Below are positions 1 through 7,414 of a stretch of DNA of 26,922 nt, piece by piece. A program made the position numbers and the translations under genes. The notes beneath the pieces were generated by a model. That model was given only the letters and a program-made list of their open reading frames with translations, did not search any database and was not told the DNA's origin. Within the stretch, counting starts at the first letter, position 1. Each line of letters opens with the position of its first letter. Source of the DNA: JAFRXK01 sp045603305 (GTDB lineage: Bacteria; Bacillota; Clostridia; Lachnospirales; Lachnospiraceae); assembly GCA_045603305.1 (NCBI GenBank), contig JAZULV010000101.1, forward strand, positions 1-26,922, given 5' to 3'.

Positions 1-56
1 GTGTTTTAATATCAACCTGAAGTATACCTGTTTTAAAAATCCTTATCTACTAAAAC

Positions 57-101
57 AGCTCCCTCTAGATAAACAGTTTTACCGCCTATCTAAAGGGAGC
101 T
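57..101 (-). terminator. hairpin terminator after the flavin reductase-rubredoxin gene
   Basis: Two 15-nt arms (57-71 and 87-101) pair over their whole length with one G-U pair around a 15-nt loop. The hairpin lies 23 bases past the stop codon at 124. On the minus strand it is followed by GTTTTAG, a modest U-run, and on the plus strand by TAATTTTG, so it could work in both directions. Nothing else is seen in positions 1-123. Confidence 0.75.
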
Positions 102-123
102 TAATTTTGTAGTCTATTTAAAA

Positions 124-747
124 TTACTTCAACGGTTCAAAATCTACAGCACCATGCTTACACCAAGGACACACAAAATCCTCCGGAAGCTCCTCGCCCT
201 CGTACACATAACCACAAATCTTGCAGACATAACCTTTCTTCTTTTCAGGCTGTGGCTTCGGCTTGATATTAGCAAAATAATACTCGTAAGTCACAGACTT
301 CTCCTCTGACAACACCTTAGCCTCGGTAACATCAGCAATAAATATTGTGTGGGTTCCCACATCAATAGTCTCAATTACCTTGCCTGACATAAAAGCATTT
401 GCATACTGTGGAATGTACTTTATGCCATTTGCACTTCTTGGCTCGTCAAATCCGGCAAACTTGTCTGTATCTTTTCCGCTGGCAAATCCGAACCTCTTGA
501 ACACATCAAATGGTGTCGACGTAGTAAGCACTGACACGTTAAACTCTTTGGTATTCATAATCATATCATGAGTATAATTTGCCTTATTCACAACTGCAAT
601 TATACGATTAGGAGTGGTTGTAACCTGAATAACAGTGTTAACAATACACCCATTGTCCTTATCACCTTCTTTTGCTGTGAGTACAAATAACCCATAAGAT
701 AAAGTAAACATTGCTTTTGGATCTAATAAATCTTTGTTTTCTTGCAT
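124..747 (-). CDS. flavin reductase-rubredoxin fusion (high-molecular-weight rubredoxin type)
   Basis: 207 residues. Residues about 8-165 form a flavin reductase-like FMN-binding split-barrel domain. The C-terminus is a rubredoxin-type iron site with C175-x2-C178 and C193-x2-C196. In anaerobes such fusions pass electrons from NAD(P)H to partners such as flavodiiron proteins for oxygen or NO detoxification; that is family knowledge, and no flavodiiron gene is visible here. The rubredoxin part is short: only 14 residues separate the two Cys pairs, so the loop of free-standing rubredoxins is missing, as in rubrerythrin tails. The ATG at 747 follows AGGAGG with good spacing. No signal peptide is present, so the protein should be cytoplasmic. 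It lies 53 bp downstream of the peptidase homologue and may be read with it. Confidence 0.88.
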   Translation of the reverse strand: MQENKDLLDPKAMFTLSYGLFVLTAKEGDKDNGCIVNTVIQVTTTPNRIIAVVNKANYTHDMIMNTKEFNVSVLTTSTPFDVFKRFGFASGKDTDKFAGFDEPRSANGIKYIPQYANAFMSGKVIETIDVGTHTIFIADVTEAKVLSEEKSVTYEYYFANIKPKPQPEKKKGYVCKICGYVYEGEELPEDFVCPWCKHGAVDFEPLK

Positions 748-800
748 AAAATTACCTCCTCTTTTCTTTAATGCAAATATTTTTAAGCACCTGTAATGCT

Positions 801-1457
801 TTATTTTTCAAATGGTGGCACCACAAAAGTAGCACACGAAATATATTTCGCTCCGGTATGGGTAAATGCCATGTATCTTCTCTGGTTTGTCCATGCATTG
901 GCAATTACAAGAAACATATACTTCTTCCCGGTACGAATATTGCGGTATACCTGATAACCACAAACTGCAACGGTATGGTTAAAATAAACACCACTCGCCA
1001 ATGAAAATAGAAATGGTCTGCCTTCGTCAATTTCCTTTATAAGACGGGCATGTCTCCACAAATACCGGCTGCATCCCTTTCCTGAAGTATAACCGAAACC
1101 TCTTCTCCATACACGTTTAACAAAATCATTATTCTTTGTGACAGTAAGGCCCTTGCCTATAAAGCCCAGCTCCTGTGCCATGCTTTTAATGATTCCATAA
1201 AGATTTTCATTACTATCTGGAATTCGTGTGTATCCTAACTGTCTGTAATATTGCATAATGTTAAACATTCCGGTTAGAGTGCAGTTACCGCCACCGCCCA
1301 AATCAGAACACTTTGCATTACCTACACCATTAATTATATTCTCCTTCTCAAGAATATACTCATCATTCCGCTTTATGTATCTGTCATGCAGATAGATATC
1401 CGGTTCTTTTATCACAGAATACTTTTCTCGCAGCTTCTTTCCAATGCGTTCTATCAT
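801..1457 (-). CDS. putative papain-like (C39-like) cysteine peptidase homologue
   Basis: 218 residues, with no signal peptide or membrane segment. The order of a papain-fold peptidase is visible: a Gly-rich run then Cys (GGGGNC, C59) at the start of a helix, a His in NHTVAVCGY (H161), and an Asn in IANAW (N187) as third catalytic position. I infer a cysteine peptidase or related amidase/transferase; the substrate is unknown. C39 peptidases usually cleave double-glycine leaders and are fused to ABC exporters, but neither an exporter nor a peptide precursor is visible here, so that role is not supported. The start overlaps the last four bases of ogt (ATGA), which implies translational coupling. 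The family call is moderate, the reality of the gene is high. Confidence 0.6.
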   Translation of the reverse strand: MIERIGKKLREKYSVIKEPDIYLHDRYIKRNDEYILEKENIINGVGNAKCSDLGGGGNCTLTGMFNIMQYYRQLGYTRIPDSNENLYGIIKSMAQELGFIGKGLTVTKNNDFVKRVWRRGFGYTSGKGCSRYLWRHARLIKEIDEGRPFLFSLASGVYFNHTVAVCGYQVYRNIRTGKKYMFLVIANAWTNQRRYMAFTHTGAKYISCATFVVPPFEK

Positions 1458-1915
1458 ATCTTCCGCCTCTCCAAATCAATAAGTGCCTTTTTTACATTAA
1501 GCCCGGCTCCAAAGCCAACCAGGGAACCATCCGCTCCAATAACACGATGACAGGGAATTATAATAAGTATTGGATTCTTATTATTGGCTCCCCCCACTGC
1601 CCTGCATGCCTTGGGATTCCCAATCTGTTCGGCTATCTCAACGTAGCTGCTAGTCTTCCCATAAGGAATTGTGCGCAAGGCTTCCCAGACTTTCTGTTGG
1701 AACTCGGTGCCATGAGGTTTTATCGGAATATCAAATTCACGCCGCTGTCCTTCGAAATACTCGCATAACTGGTTATAAGTCCTATTAATCAGCGTAGTCT
1801 CCACATCCTCACTGTCTGAATCGGTTTCGTCTATATATAGAGCAGTTATGTAGTTCTCATCTTCTTCAATACATACAGTTCCTATAGGAGTTTTGTAGTG
1901 GCACCTGTACTTCAT
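1454..1915 (-). CDS. ogt: methylated-DNA-[protein]-cysteine S-methyltransferase
   Basis: 153 residues, a normal length for Ogt-type enzymes. It removes alkyl groups from O6-alkylguanine in DNA by transfer to its own cysteine, a suicide reaction. The active-site motif PCHRV is present with C122 as acceptor. FQQKVWEALRTIPYGKTSSY at 72-91 and the CRAVGGANNKNP segment at 104-115 match the DNA-binding helix-turn-helix and arginine-finger region. The ATG at 1915 has GAGGGA upstream. It is the first gene of an apparent operon with the overlapping peptidase homologue, and a good promoter lies at 1953-1981. No AraC-type Ada regulatory domain is attached, so it is the stand-alone repair enzyme. Confidence 0.93.
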   Translation of the reverse strand: MKYRCHYKTPIGTVCIEEDENYITALYIDETDSDSEDVETTLINRTYNQLCEYFEGQRREFDIPIKPHGTEFQQKVWEALRTIPYGKTSSYVEIAEQIGNPKACRAVGGANNKNPILIIIPCHRVIGADGSLVGFGAGLNVKKALIDLERRKI

Positions 1916-1952
1916 TTAATCCCTCATTATTATACGATTCTTAGTTAATTTC

Positions 1953-1981
1953 ATTGTAACAAATGTACTGTTTTACGTCAA
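1953..1981 (-). promoter_or_regulatory. sigma-A-type promoter for ogt
   Basis: On the minus strand TTGACG (1976-1981) and TACAAT (1953-1958) are separated by exactly 17 bases. The -10 ends 37 bases before the ogt start codon. Match to consensus and spacing are both good. Confidence 0.7.
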
Positions 1982-2110
1982 ATTAATATAATATATCCCC
2001 ATCATTTATTCAAAACATAATTTTGAAACCATATGATTTTGTTGACCATTAACACAAAATCTCACTCTGCATACTCTTTAACAAATAGTTTTTGTATGCT
2101 TTGATATAAA

Positions 2111-2160
2111 AGAGGCTTCTGCTCCCCGGACTAAGCATTCCGGTTTACAAAAGCCCCTCT
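2111..2160 (-). terminator. terminator after the ChW/LRR surface protein gene
   Basis: Read on the minus strand, AGAGGGGCTTTTG pairs with CAGAAGCCTCT with a small bulge, and an inner stem CCGGA/TCCGG extends the hairpin. TTTTATATC follows. It sits 41 bases beyond the stop codon at 2202. Confidence 0.75.
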
Positions 2161-2201
2161 AACTCCTTTGTTTCTTAATATAGAAACACTAAAATAAATA
2201 T

Positions 2202-4790
2202 TTACTTTTTAATAAAGTAATTTGCTGTACTTCCTGGTGCAGCTTCGCCCTTCTTCACTAGCACAATTTCAATACCCTCAAGTCTCTTTGCCAGACCTTC
2301 CGTTCCCGCAGACTCTCCATTCTTTGCCCAGCCTAACCAACCGTAGCTCTGAGCATGTACTCTGTAATATATATCGTACTTCTGTGCCATCTCTCCGGTA
2401 AGTCTGATCTGAATTGCCTCAAGTCGCTTTGCAAGACCCTCTGTTCCGCTCATTGCTCCATTCTTTACCCAACCTAACCAGCCAAGTGTCTGGACATGAG
2501 TACGATATTCAATGTTTCCTGTAACAAACTGGCCATCAAGCATAATCTGAATTGCCTCAAGTCGCTTTGCTTCACCTTCTGTTCCACTCATTGCTCCATT
2601 CTTTGCCCAGGTCTTCTCCCAACCATAGGACTGAACATGAGTACGATAATTTACATTCGCTAGTTTCTCAACGTATGCATTCGCTGTACTTCCCGGTGCA
2701 GCTCCACCCTTTTCTACAAGTACAATCTCTATAGCTTCAAGGCGCTTTGCATACCCTGCTGTTCCTGCACACGCACCATTCTTTGCCCAGCCAAGCCAGC
2801 CATAACTTTGTGCATGTACTCTATAGTATACGTCATATACCTCTGATAACTCTCCGGTAAGTCTGATCTGAATTGCCTCAAGTCGCTTTGCCTCACCTTC
2901 TGTTCCACTCATAGCTCCATTCTTTGTCCAGCCTAACCAGCCATATGTCTGGACATGAGTACGGTATTCAATACCTCCGTGTAATGTAGTATTATCAAGC
3001 TTAATCTTTATTGCTTCAAGACGTTTTGCCTCACCGCTTGTTCCACTCATCTCGCCATCGTTCTTCCAATCTGTTTCCCAGCCGTAACTCTGAACATGAG
3101 TAGAATACTGAACACTGTTAACCGGTAAATCTAAATCTATAAATCTAATATCATGTCCTTTAGCATACTGCTGTGCAACAGAATTGTTGTAACCATAAAT
3201 AATCAGGTCATAACAATTTGCAAAGGCATATTCACCTATAGTTGTTACATTATTAGATAATGTTATACCCTTTAAACCGGTACATCCCGCAAAAGCACCT
3301 GCTGCTATTGTATGTACACCATTCGGAAGTGTTACAGAAGTAAGACTTGAACAATTTACAAATGCCCAATCTCTAATATTAACCACACTATTAGGAATAA
3401 CTACTGTAGTAAGATTAACACACTCCTCAAACAAGCTAGGATTTAAGGTTGAAATTCCATTCGGGATTACAACACTAGTCAAACCAGTGCAACCTTTAAA
3501 TGCTCTGTCACCTATTTCCACAATACTATTAGGCATAGAAATTGTTTTTAGTTTAGTATGATTTAAAAAGGCCTCAGTATAAATAATCTTTACCGGTTTT
3601 CCTTCGATTTCCTCAGGGATAATAAGTTCTTCAATATTATCATCGCATCCTGAAATCACAATATTATCATACTCATCTATAAAATATCGAATGCCTCCTA
3701 TTGCTTTATTATTAAGATTTATTAATCTTGCATCTAAAATATTAAAACCTCCACCGGTAAGGTCCTGATCAAGATAATGCACATGGAAACCTACAAACTC
3801 TCCTATATCAATACCACTTGCCTCTAAATCAATAACACACTCTGTTTCAGTTTCCGCAACTAATACAATATCACTGCCATCTACCGTTACAAAGTGAGCT
3901 GCCTGATCAGATGCAAACCATGTCAGACAATCATTCGAATCGTCTTCTCTGTTAAATTCAAGACGAAGTGTCTTTATATCACCAATATATTTAATCTTTA
4001 AATATTTATAATCTGATGTTGCTGACTTTGTAGTTACATATCCTAAATATCTATAACCGGCTGTATTTCCTACTGTATATTCACCAATAAAAGAACATTC
4101 TCCATCTACGCCATCTAATACAATCTCTTCCGGTATAACTACAGGAGTTTCTGTTGTAACCTCTGTTGAATTTTCTTCTGTGCCCGAAATATTATTTGTA
4201 AGATATGCATCTGAAATTGTAATGCCTTCGCCGTTACCGTATGTAACCATCTGGTCGCAATGCATAAATAAACCTGAATTGTACCAACCAAGATTAATGG
4301 TTCCATCCTCTGCATCAACAGAATTAAGAAGATCAATAACTATTGTTGTATTGTCTCCTACAAGTGGTATATCTCCTCCTGCTGCAACAAAATAGCTTGG
4401 TTCATTTTCTACATTTGAATTAAACCAGATTGGTTTTCCTAGCTTCTGGGTGTTATCATCAAATATGTGAACAAACTGGAATCTAAGCCTCGAAATATCT
4501 CCTGTATAAGTCATTACTAGATATCTGTAATTGCCCTCCTGAATTGACATCTCCGGTACTAAATCAAGGAATGACACATAACCGAGGTACTTATAAGAAT
4601 CTGTTGCTTCTCCATTGTTTGTTGGTGCAGTATATGTACCTATCATAGAACTGCTGCTCTCTCCACCACCGTCAAGAACAACGTCCGCAAGAGCAGCTCC
4701 ATTTTCTCCTTCTGCAAATGAGATAGAGCTCATTCCAAGTACCAGTGCAATTGAAAGAACAATTGCTAAAACTTTTTTAATCATTTTCAT
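2202..4790 (-). CDS. secreted mosaic protein: two N-terminal modules, BspA-type LRRs and six ChW repeats
   Basis: 862 residues. Residues 1-26 are a signal peptide (basic N-end, hydrophobic core, SFA before the cleavage site). Two related beta-rich modules follow at about 35-200 and 221-358, each with a YLGYV motif, a (Y/K)YL...TGD segment and a D(A)(Y/R)L ending. I do not recognise their family; they resemble carbohydrate-binding modules in composition. Residues about 380-550 are leucine-rich repeats of the BspA/LRR_5 type (AF-x-GC-T-x-L...PN.V..I). From about 557 to the end are six ChW repeats (THVQ.YGW...G.MSGT.GEAKRLEAI), a clostridial module linked to cell-surface or extracellular protein interaction. 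No enzymatic domain, LPXTG motif or C-terminal anchor is seen. The ATG at 4790 follows GGAGG by six bases. It is probably an adhesion or substrate-binding surface protein. Confidence 0.85.
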   Translation of the reverse strand: MKMIKKVLAIVLSIALVLGMSSISFAEGENGAALADVVLDGGGESSSSMIGTYTAPTNNGEATDSYKYLGYVSFLDLVPEMSIQEGNYRYLVMTYTGDISRLRFQFVHIFDDNTQKLGKPIWFNSNVENEPSYFVAAGGDIPLVGDNTTIVIDLLNSVDAEDGTINLGWYNSGLFMHCDQMVTYGNGEGITISDAYLTNNISGTEENSTEVTTETPVVIPEEIVLDGVDGECSFIGEYTVGNTAGYRYLGYVTTKSATSDYKYLKIKYIGDIKTLRLEFNREDDSNDCLTWFASDQAAHFVTVDGSDIVLVAETETECVIDLEASGIDIGEFVGFHVHYLDQDLTGGGFNILDARLINLNNKAIGGIRYFIDEYDNIVISGCDDNIEELIIPEEIEGKPVKIIYTEAFLNHTKLKTISMPNSIVEIGDRAFKGCTGLTSVVIPNGISTLNPSLFEECVNLTTVVIPNSVVNIRDWAFVNCSSLTSVTLPNGVHTIAAGAFAGCTGLKGITLSNNVTTIGEYAFANCYDLIIYGYNNSVAQQYAKGHDIRFIDLDLPVNSVQYSTHVQSYGWETDWKNDGEMSGTSGEAKRLEAIKIKLDNTTLHGGIEYRTHVQTYGWLGWTKNGAMSGTEGEAKRLEAIQIRLTGELSEVYDVYYRVHAQSYGWLGWAKNGACAGTAGYAKRLEAIEIVLVEKGGAAPGSTANAYVEKLANVNYRTHVQSYGWEKTWAKNGAMSGTEGEAKRLEAIQIMLDGQFVTGNIEYRTHVQTLGWLGWVKNGAMSGTEGLAKRLEAIQIRLTGEMAQKYDIYYRVHAQSYGWLGWAKNGESAGTEGLAKRLEGIEIVLVKKGEAAPGSTANYFIKK
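2205..3122 (-). repeat. six ChW repeats arranged as a duplicated block of three
   Basis: Six units of about 46-55 residues each start with a Y.(T/V)H.Q..GW core. Unit 1 resembles unit 4, 2 resembles 5, and 3 resembles 6, including the linker APGSTAN found after both 3 and 6. The DNA is also repeated: the stretch beginning TCTCCGGTAAGTCTGATCTG occurs at 2392 and again about 459 bases later at 2851, which is 153 codons. This indicates an in-frame tandem duplication of a three-repeat block. Confidence 0.85.
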
Positions 4791-4919
4791 CTTTTACCTC
4801 CACATTAATTTATTAACATATCATCTGATATATTTCACATTATTAATTCTGCCTTATTCAATTGATATTCCTTATGAAATATATACATCACCTTTACCGT
4901 AGTAAATTTTATTTACTTT

Positions 4920-4947
4920 ATTTTAACACTTCAATGTTTAATGTCAA
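4920..4947 (-). promoter_or_regulatory. promoter for the ChW/LRR protein gene
   Basis: On the minus strand a perfect TTGACA (4942-4947) is followed after 16 bases by TAAAAT (4920-4925). The transcript would have an AT-rich leader of roughly 120 bases before the GGAGG site. The imperfect palindrome at 4893-4906 lies just inside the expected transcript start and could be an operator. Confidence 0.6.
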
Positions 4948-5095
4948 TTACTTTTTATACATTTTCTAATTTCTATATATTATCAATTATATTATCATCA
5001 ATCTCGCACATTAACTTATTATATAATGTATATTGATACACATTATCTTGCCCATATACTGCCTTCAGAATTTCTATAACCTATTTAATTACACC

Positions 5096-5129
5096 AAAGC
5101 CCCTCGCATTCTTTTTTGCGAAGGGCTTT
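5096..5129 (-). terminator. terminator after the small module protein gene
   Basis: AAAGCCCCTCGCA (5096-5108) pairs with TGCGAAGGGCTTT (5117-5129) with one mismatch around an 8-base loop. It lies 42 bases after the stop codon at 5172. The 3' arm ends in CTTT, but the U-run beyond it is weak. Confidence 0.65.
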
Positions 5130-5171
5130 AACTAACTACTAATTTTTAATATTTATAATTCTTTTGCAAAT

Positions 5172-5846
5172 TTATTTCGGAACTGCAGTTGTAAGATACG
5201 CATCTGAAATAACAATACCTTCTCCATTGCCATATGTAATCATACTATCGCAATGCATATGCACACCAGAATTGTACTTGCTCAAATTCACTCCCGACTC
5301 CTTAAGGTCGATTACTATTGTTGTATCATCACCTACAAGTGGGATATCACTGCCATCTGCTGTTACAAAACAGCTGCCATCCTGACTCTCCGAATTAAAC
5401 CAAAATGGTCCTATTTTATCATCTCTTACAACTTCATCACTGACACCTTCCTCAACACCAACATTCTCGGTAACATCTTCCCCAACACCAACATTCTCAG
5501 TGACATCTTCCTCAGCACCCATTCTCTCAAACTCAAAACGCAGCTGTGTAATATCTCCGGTATAAGTCAATACCAAATATCGATACTTACTTACTTCAAT
5601 ATCACTACCAGCTTCACCATCAATGAATGATGCAAATCCTAAATATCTATAATCATCCGTCAGCTGATTATTCTTTGCCGGCGGCATATATGCACCTATC
5701 ATTGGATATATACCATTCTCATCACCATCAAGCACAAAATCAGGAATATTATTCTTCTGAATAAGTGTGCATGCATTTAAACAATTACTTCCCATTATAA
5801 AAATAACTGAAATTATAATTGCCAAAACTTTTCTCAAGTCCGTCAT
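5172..5846 (-). CDS. small secreted protein or lipoprotein with a single module shared with its neighbour
   Basis: 224 residues. The N-terminus has a basic start and hydrophobic core (VLAIIISVIFIMG) followed by LNAC, a weak lipobox with Cys26, so it may be a lipoprotein rather than a freely secreted protein. Residues about 35-222 align with the first N-terminal module of the 862-residue neighbour: FVLDG, MIGAY.PP, YRYLGFASFID, YRYLVLTYTGDI..LRF, FWFNS, and the closing TYGNGEG(I)(V/T)ISDAYLT. It ends right after that module, without LRR or ChW parts. It differs by an acidic insert of three 10-residue units in the middle. The ATG at 5846 follows GAGGAG. Function is unknown; a ligand-binding partner or decoy of the larger protein is only inference. 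Confidence 0.75.
   Translation of the reverse strand: MTDLRKVLAIIISVIFIMGSNCLNACTLIQKNNIPDFVLDGDENGIYPMIGAYMPPAKNNQLTDDYRYLGFASFIDGEAGSDIEVSKYRYLVLTYTGDITQLRFEFERMGAEEDVTENVGVGEDVTENVGVEEGVSDEVVRDDKIGPFWFNSESQDGSCFVTADGSDIPLVGDDTTIVIDLKESGVNLSKYNSGVHMHCDSMITYGNGEGIVISDAYLTTAVPK
5424..5513 (-). repeat. 30-nt tandem repeat coding for a 10-residue acidic unit
   Basis: Three consecutive 30-base units (5484-5513, 5454-5483, 5424-5453) encode EEDVTENVGV, GEDVTENVGV and the diverged EEGVSDEVVR. The first two are nearly identical in DNA. The insert falls in a loop of the module that is not repeated in the neighbouring paralogue. Confidence 0.8.
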
Positions 5847-5957
5847 TCTTTATCTCCTCTTTTCCCTTTCATATATACTTTGCAATACATTTTACATGAT
5901 ATTTATCACTTTTTAATAAATATTCTTTAACTTTTTCAGTTAGTATTGTATATAACC

Positions 5958-7124
5958 TTAATATCCTAATCCGACTTTTTTATTCAATCCCTCAGACATT
6001 ATTATCATTGCTACTGTTATAACCAATAAATACATCGGATAAAGACTGATACTTACATTATCCGCAATAAATCCAAATAGCGGCGGCATAAGTGTGGTAC
6101 CCACATAAGCACACGCCATCTGAACGCCGATAACAGCCTGTGATTTGTCTGCTCCGAAATTATCCGGTGTAGCGTGAATGATGCTAGGGTAAATCGGTGC
6201 ACAGCCAAGACCTATAAGAAGCAGACCTACAAGCGATGTAATTGTTCCCACCGGAATAAAAAGCACCACTATACCCAGCACACAAATTACTTCTCCAAGC
6301 CTTATCATATTTCTGTCACCAAGCTTGTCCGCAATAAATCCGGAAAGAAATCTTCCCGCTGTTATACCAAGATAAAATAATGACGCCCAGGTTGCAGCAA
6401 CCTGCGAATCAATTCTCTTGCAAAGCACCATATAACTGCTTGCCCAGAGTCCTGCAGTGGCTTCAACCGCACAGTAGCAAAAGAAGGCTACCAGAACATG
6501 TTTAACACCCTTTATCTTTAGTATCTGAGGAAGCTTTAAACTGATACCGGTGCTTTCTTTATTCTCTATCCTGCATTTTGCTCCCTTCCACATAAATAAT
6601 GTTGAAAACAGAACTGCTACTAAAGCTACCTGAAATACTCCGATTGCTCTATAACCTGTCGGCCATCCATAATTACCTGTAAGACAAAAGCCCATGATAT
6701 AAGGCCCTAAGGATGCTCCGACTCCCCAGAAACAGTGGAGCCAGCTCATGTGCCTTGACTTATAGTGAAGTGCCACAAAGTTATTAAGTGCAGCATCCAC
6801 ACTTCCGGCTCCGAGGCCATAAGGAACGCCCCATAGACATAACATATAAAATGAACCTGATACAGAGAAGCCTATAAGTCCGATTGCTGTCATTGCAACA
6901 CTTACCGCCGTCACAAGTCCGGTTCCGAACCTATTAATCAGCTTGTCCGAATTCATACTTGAAACTATTGTACCGGCAGAAATAATCATGGTTATGATTC
7001 CGGCATAGGATACCGGAACATTAAGTTCCTCATACATACTCGGCCAGGCAGAGCCCAGAATAGCATCAGGAAGACCCAATGAAATAAACGCAATATATAT
7101 AATTACAAGTAAAAACGAGTACAT
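5958..7124 (-). CDS. MFS transporter, 12 membrane segments
   Basis: 388 residues, nearly all in hydrophobic segments; I count about twelve. The loop after segment 2 (DKLINRFGTG) and the mirrored loop after segment 8 (DKLGDRNMIR) match the DxxGR-type motif A of the major facilitator superfamily. The start GLPDAILGSAWPSMY and the segment WLHCFWGVGASLGP resemble a subgroup of MFS permeases similar to fucose/sugar permeases, so a sugar or other small polar solute is possible. Substrate cannot be told from sequence. The ATG at 7124 follows GGAGG by five bases. The closest gene is cutC, upstream on the same strand and separated by a large inverted-repeat element, so an operon with cutC is uncertain. 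Confidence 0.85.
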   Translation of the reverse strand: MYSFLLVIIYIAFISLGLPDAILGSAWPSMYEELNVPVSYAGIITMIISAGTIVSSMNSDKLINRFGTGLVTAVSVAMTAIGLIGFSVSGSFYMLCLWGVPYGLGAGSVDAALNNFVALHYKSRHMSWLHCFWGVGASLGPYIMGFCLTGNYGWPTGYRAIGVFQVALVAVLFSTLFMWKGAKCRIENKESTGISLKLPQILKIKGVKHVLVAFFCYCAVEATAGLWASSYMVLCKRIDSQVAATWASLFYLGITAGRFLSGFIADKLGDRNMIRLGEVICVLGIVVLFIPVGTITSLVGLLLIGLGCAPIYPSIIHATPDNFGADKSQAVIGVQMACAYVGTTLMPPLFGFIADNVSISLYPMYLLVITVAMIIMSEGLNKKVGLGY

Positions 7125-7152
7125 ATTATCCTCCGTACAATAAATAATCCTA

Positions 7153-7283
7153 TTTGTATAACTATATATTTTTAATAGAGGATGAATATTTATACTCTTT
7201 CAAGCTCCGCTCCGGCTACGCCTGCGAAGTCGCTTTTAAAGAATATAAATATTCATCCACTACATAATATATAGTTTTACAAA
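7153..7283. mobile_element. 131-bp MITE-like long inverted repeat
   Basis: The ends are near-perfect inverted repeats. TTTGTATAACTATATAT (7153-7169) faces a copy at 7267-7283 with one mismatch. Inside these, GGATGAATATTTATACTCTTT (7180-7200) faces its complement at 7238-7258, again with one mismatch. Between the arms is a GC-rich core of 37 bases (7201-7237) that contrasts with the AT-rich arms. There is no coding capacity. Size, terminal inverted repeats and GC-rich core fit a miniature inverted-repeat element or a large regulatory hairpin. No clear target-site duplication was seen. Confidence 0.6.
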
Positions 7284-7414
7284 ACAAGTGGGCTTTGTAT
7301 AACCGACAACGCATATAATAACATAACTTATCCAAATTATATATAACTCTTATTGTTTTTATATAAATTCTATTATACGCTTTGGGCACATAAAAATTCT
7401 AACAGGCAATATCA

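Larger units (their letters stand above)
4791..5171. other. intergenic region between the two module-sharing secreted protein genes
   Basis: These 381 bases are very AT-rich. They hold the promoter and a leader of about 120 bases for the 862-residue protein (promoter 4920-4947, small palindrome TTTAC-CGTA-GTAAA at 4893-4906) and the terminator of the upstream gene (5096-5129). No further gene is supported; a plus-strand reading frame across 4615-4902 is antisense to the signal peptide region. Confidence 0.6.

Noticed and set aside
2205..3122. Possible CRISPR or intergenic repeat array
   Set aside because: The periodicity is explained by ChW protein repeats in one open frame.
4615..4902. 95-codon plus-strand reading frame antisense to the ChW/LRR signal peptide
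   Set aside because: It is opposite a well-supported gene, has no good ribosome binding site and low-complexity composition.
5424..5513. Possible CRISPR-like array in the 30-nt repeats
   Set aside because: The units are directly adjacent with no spacers and are in frame within a coding sequence.
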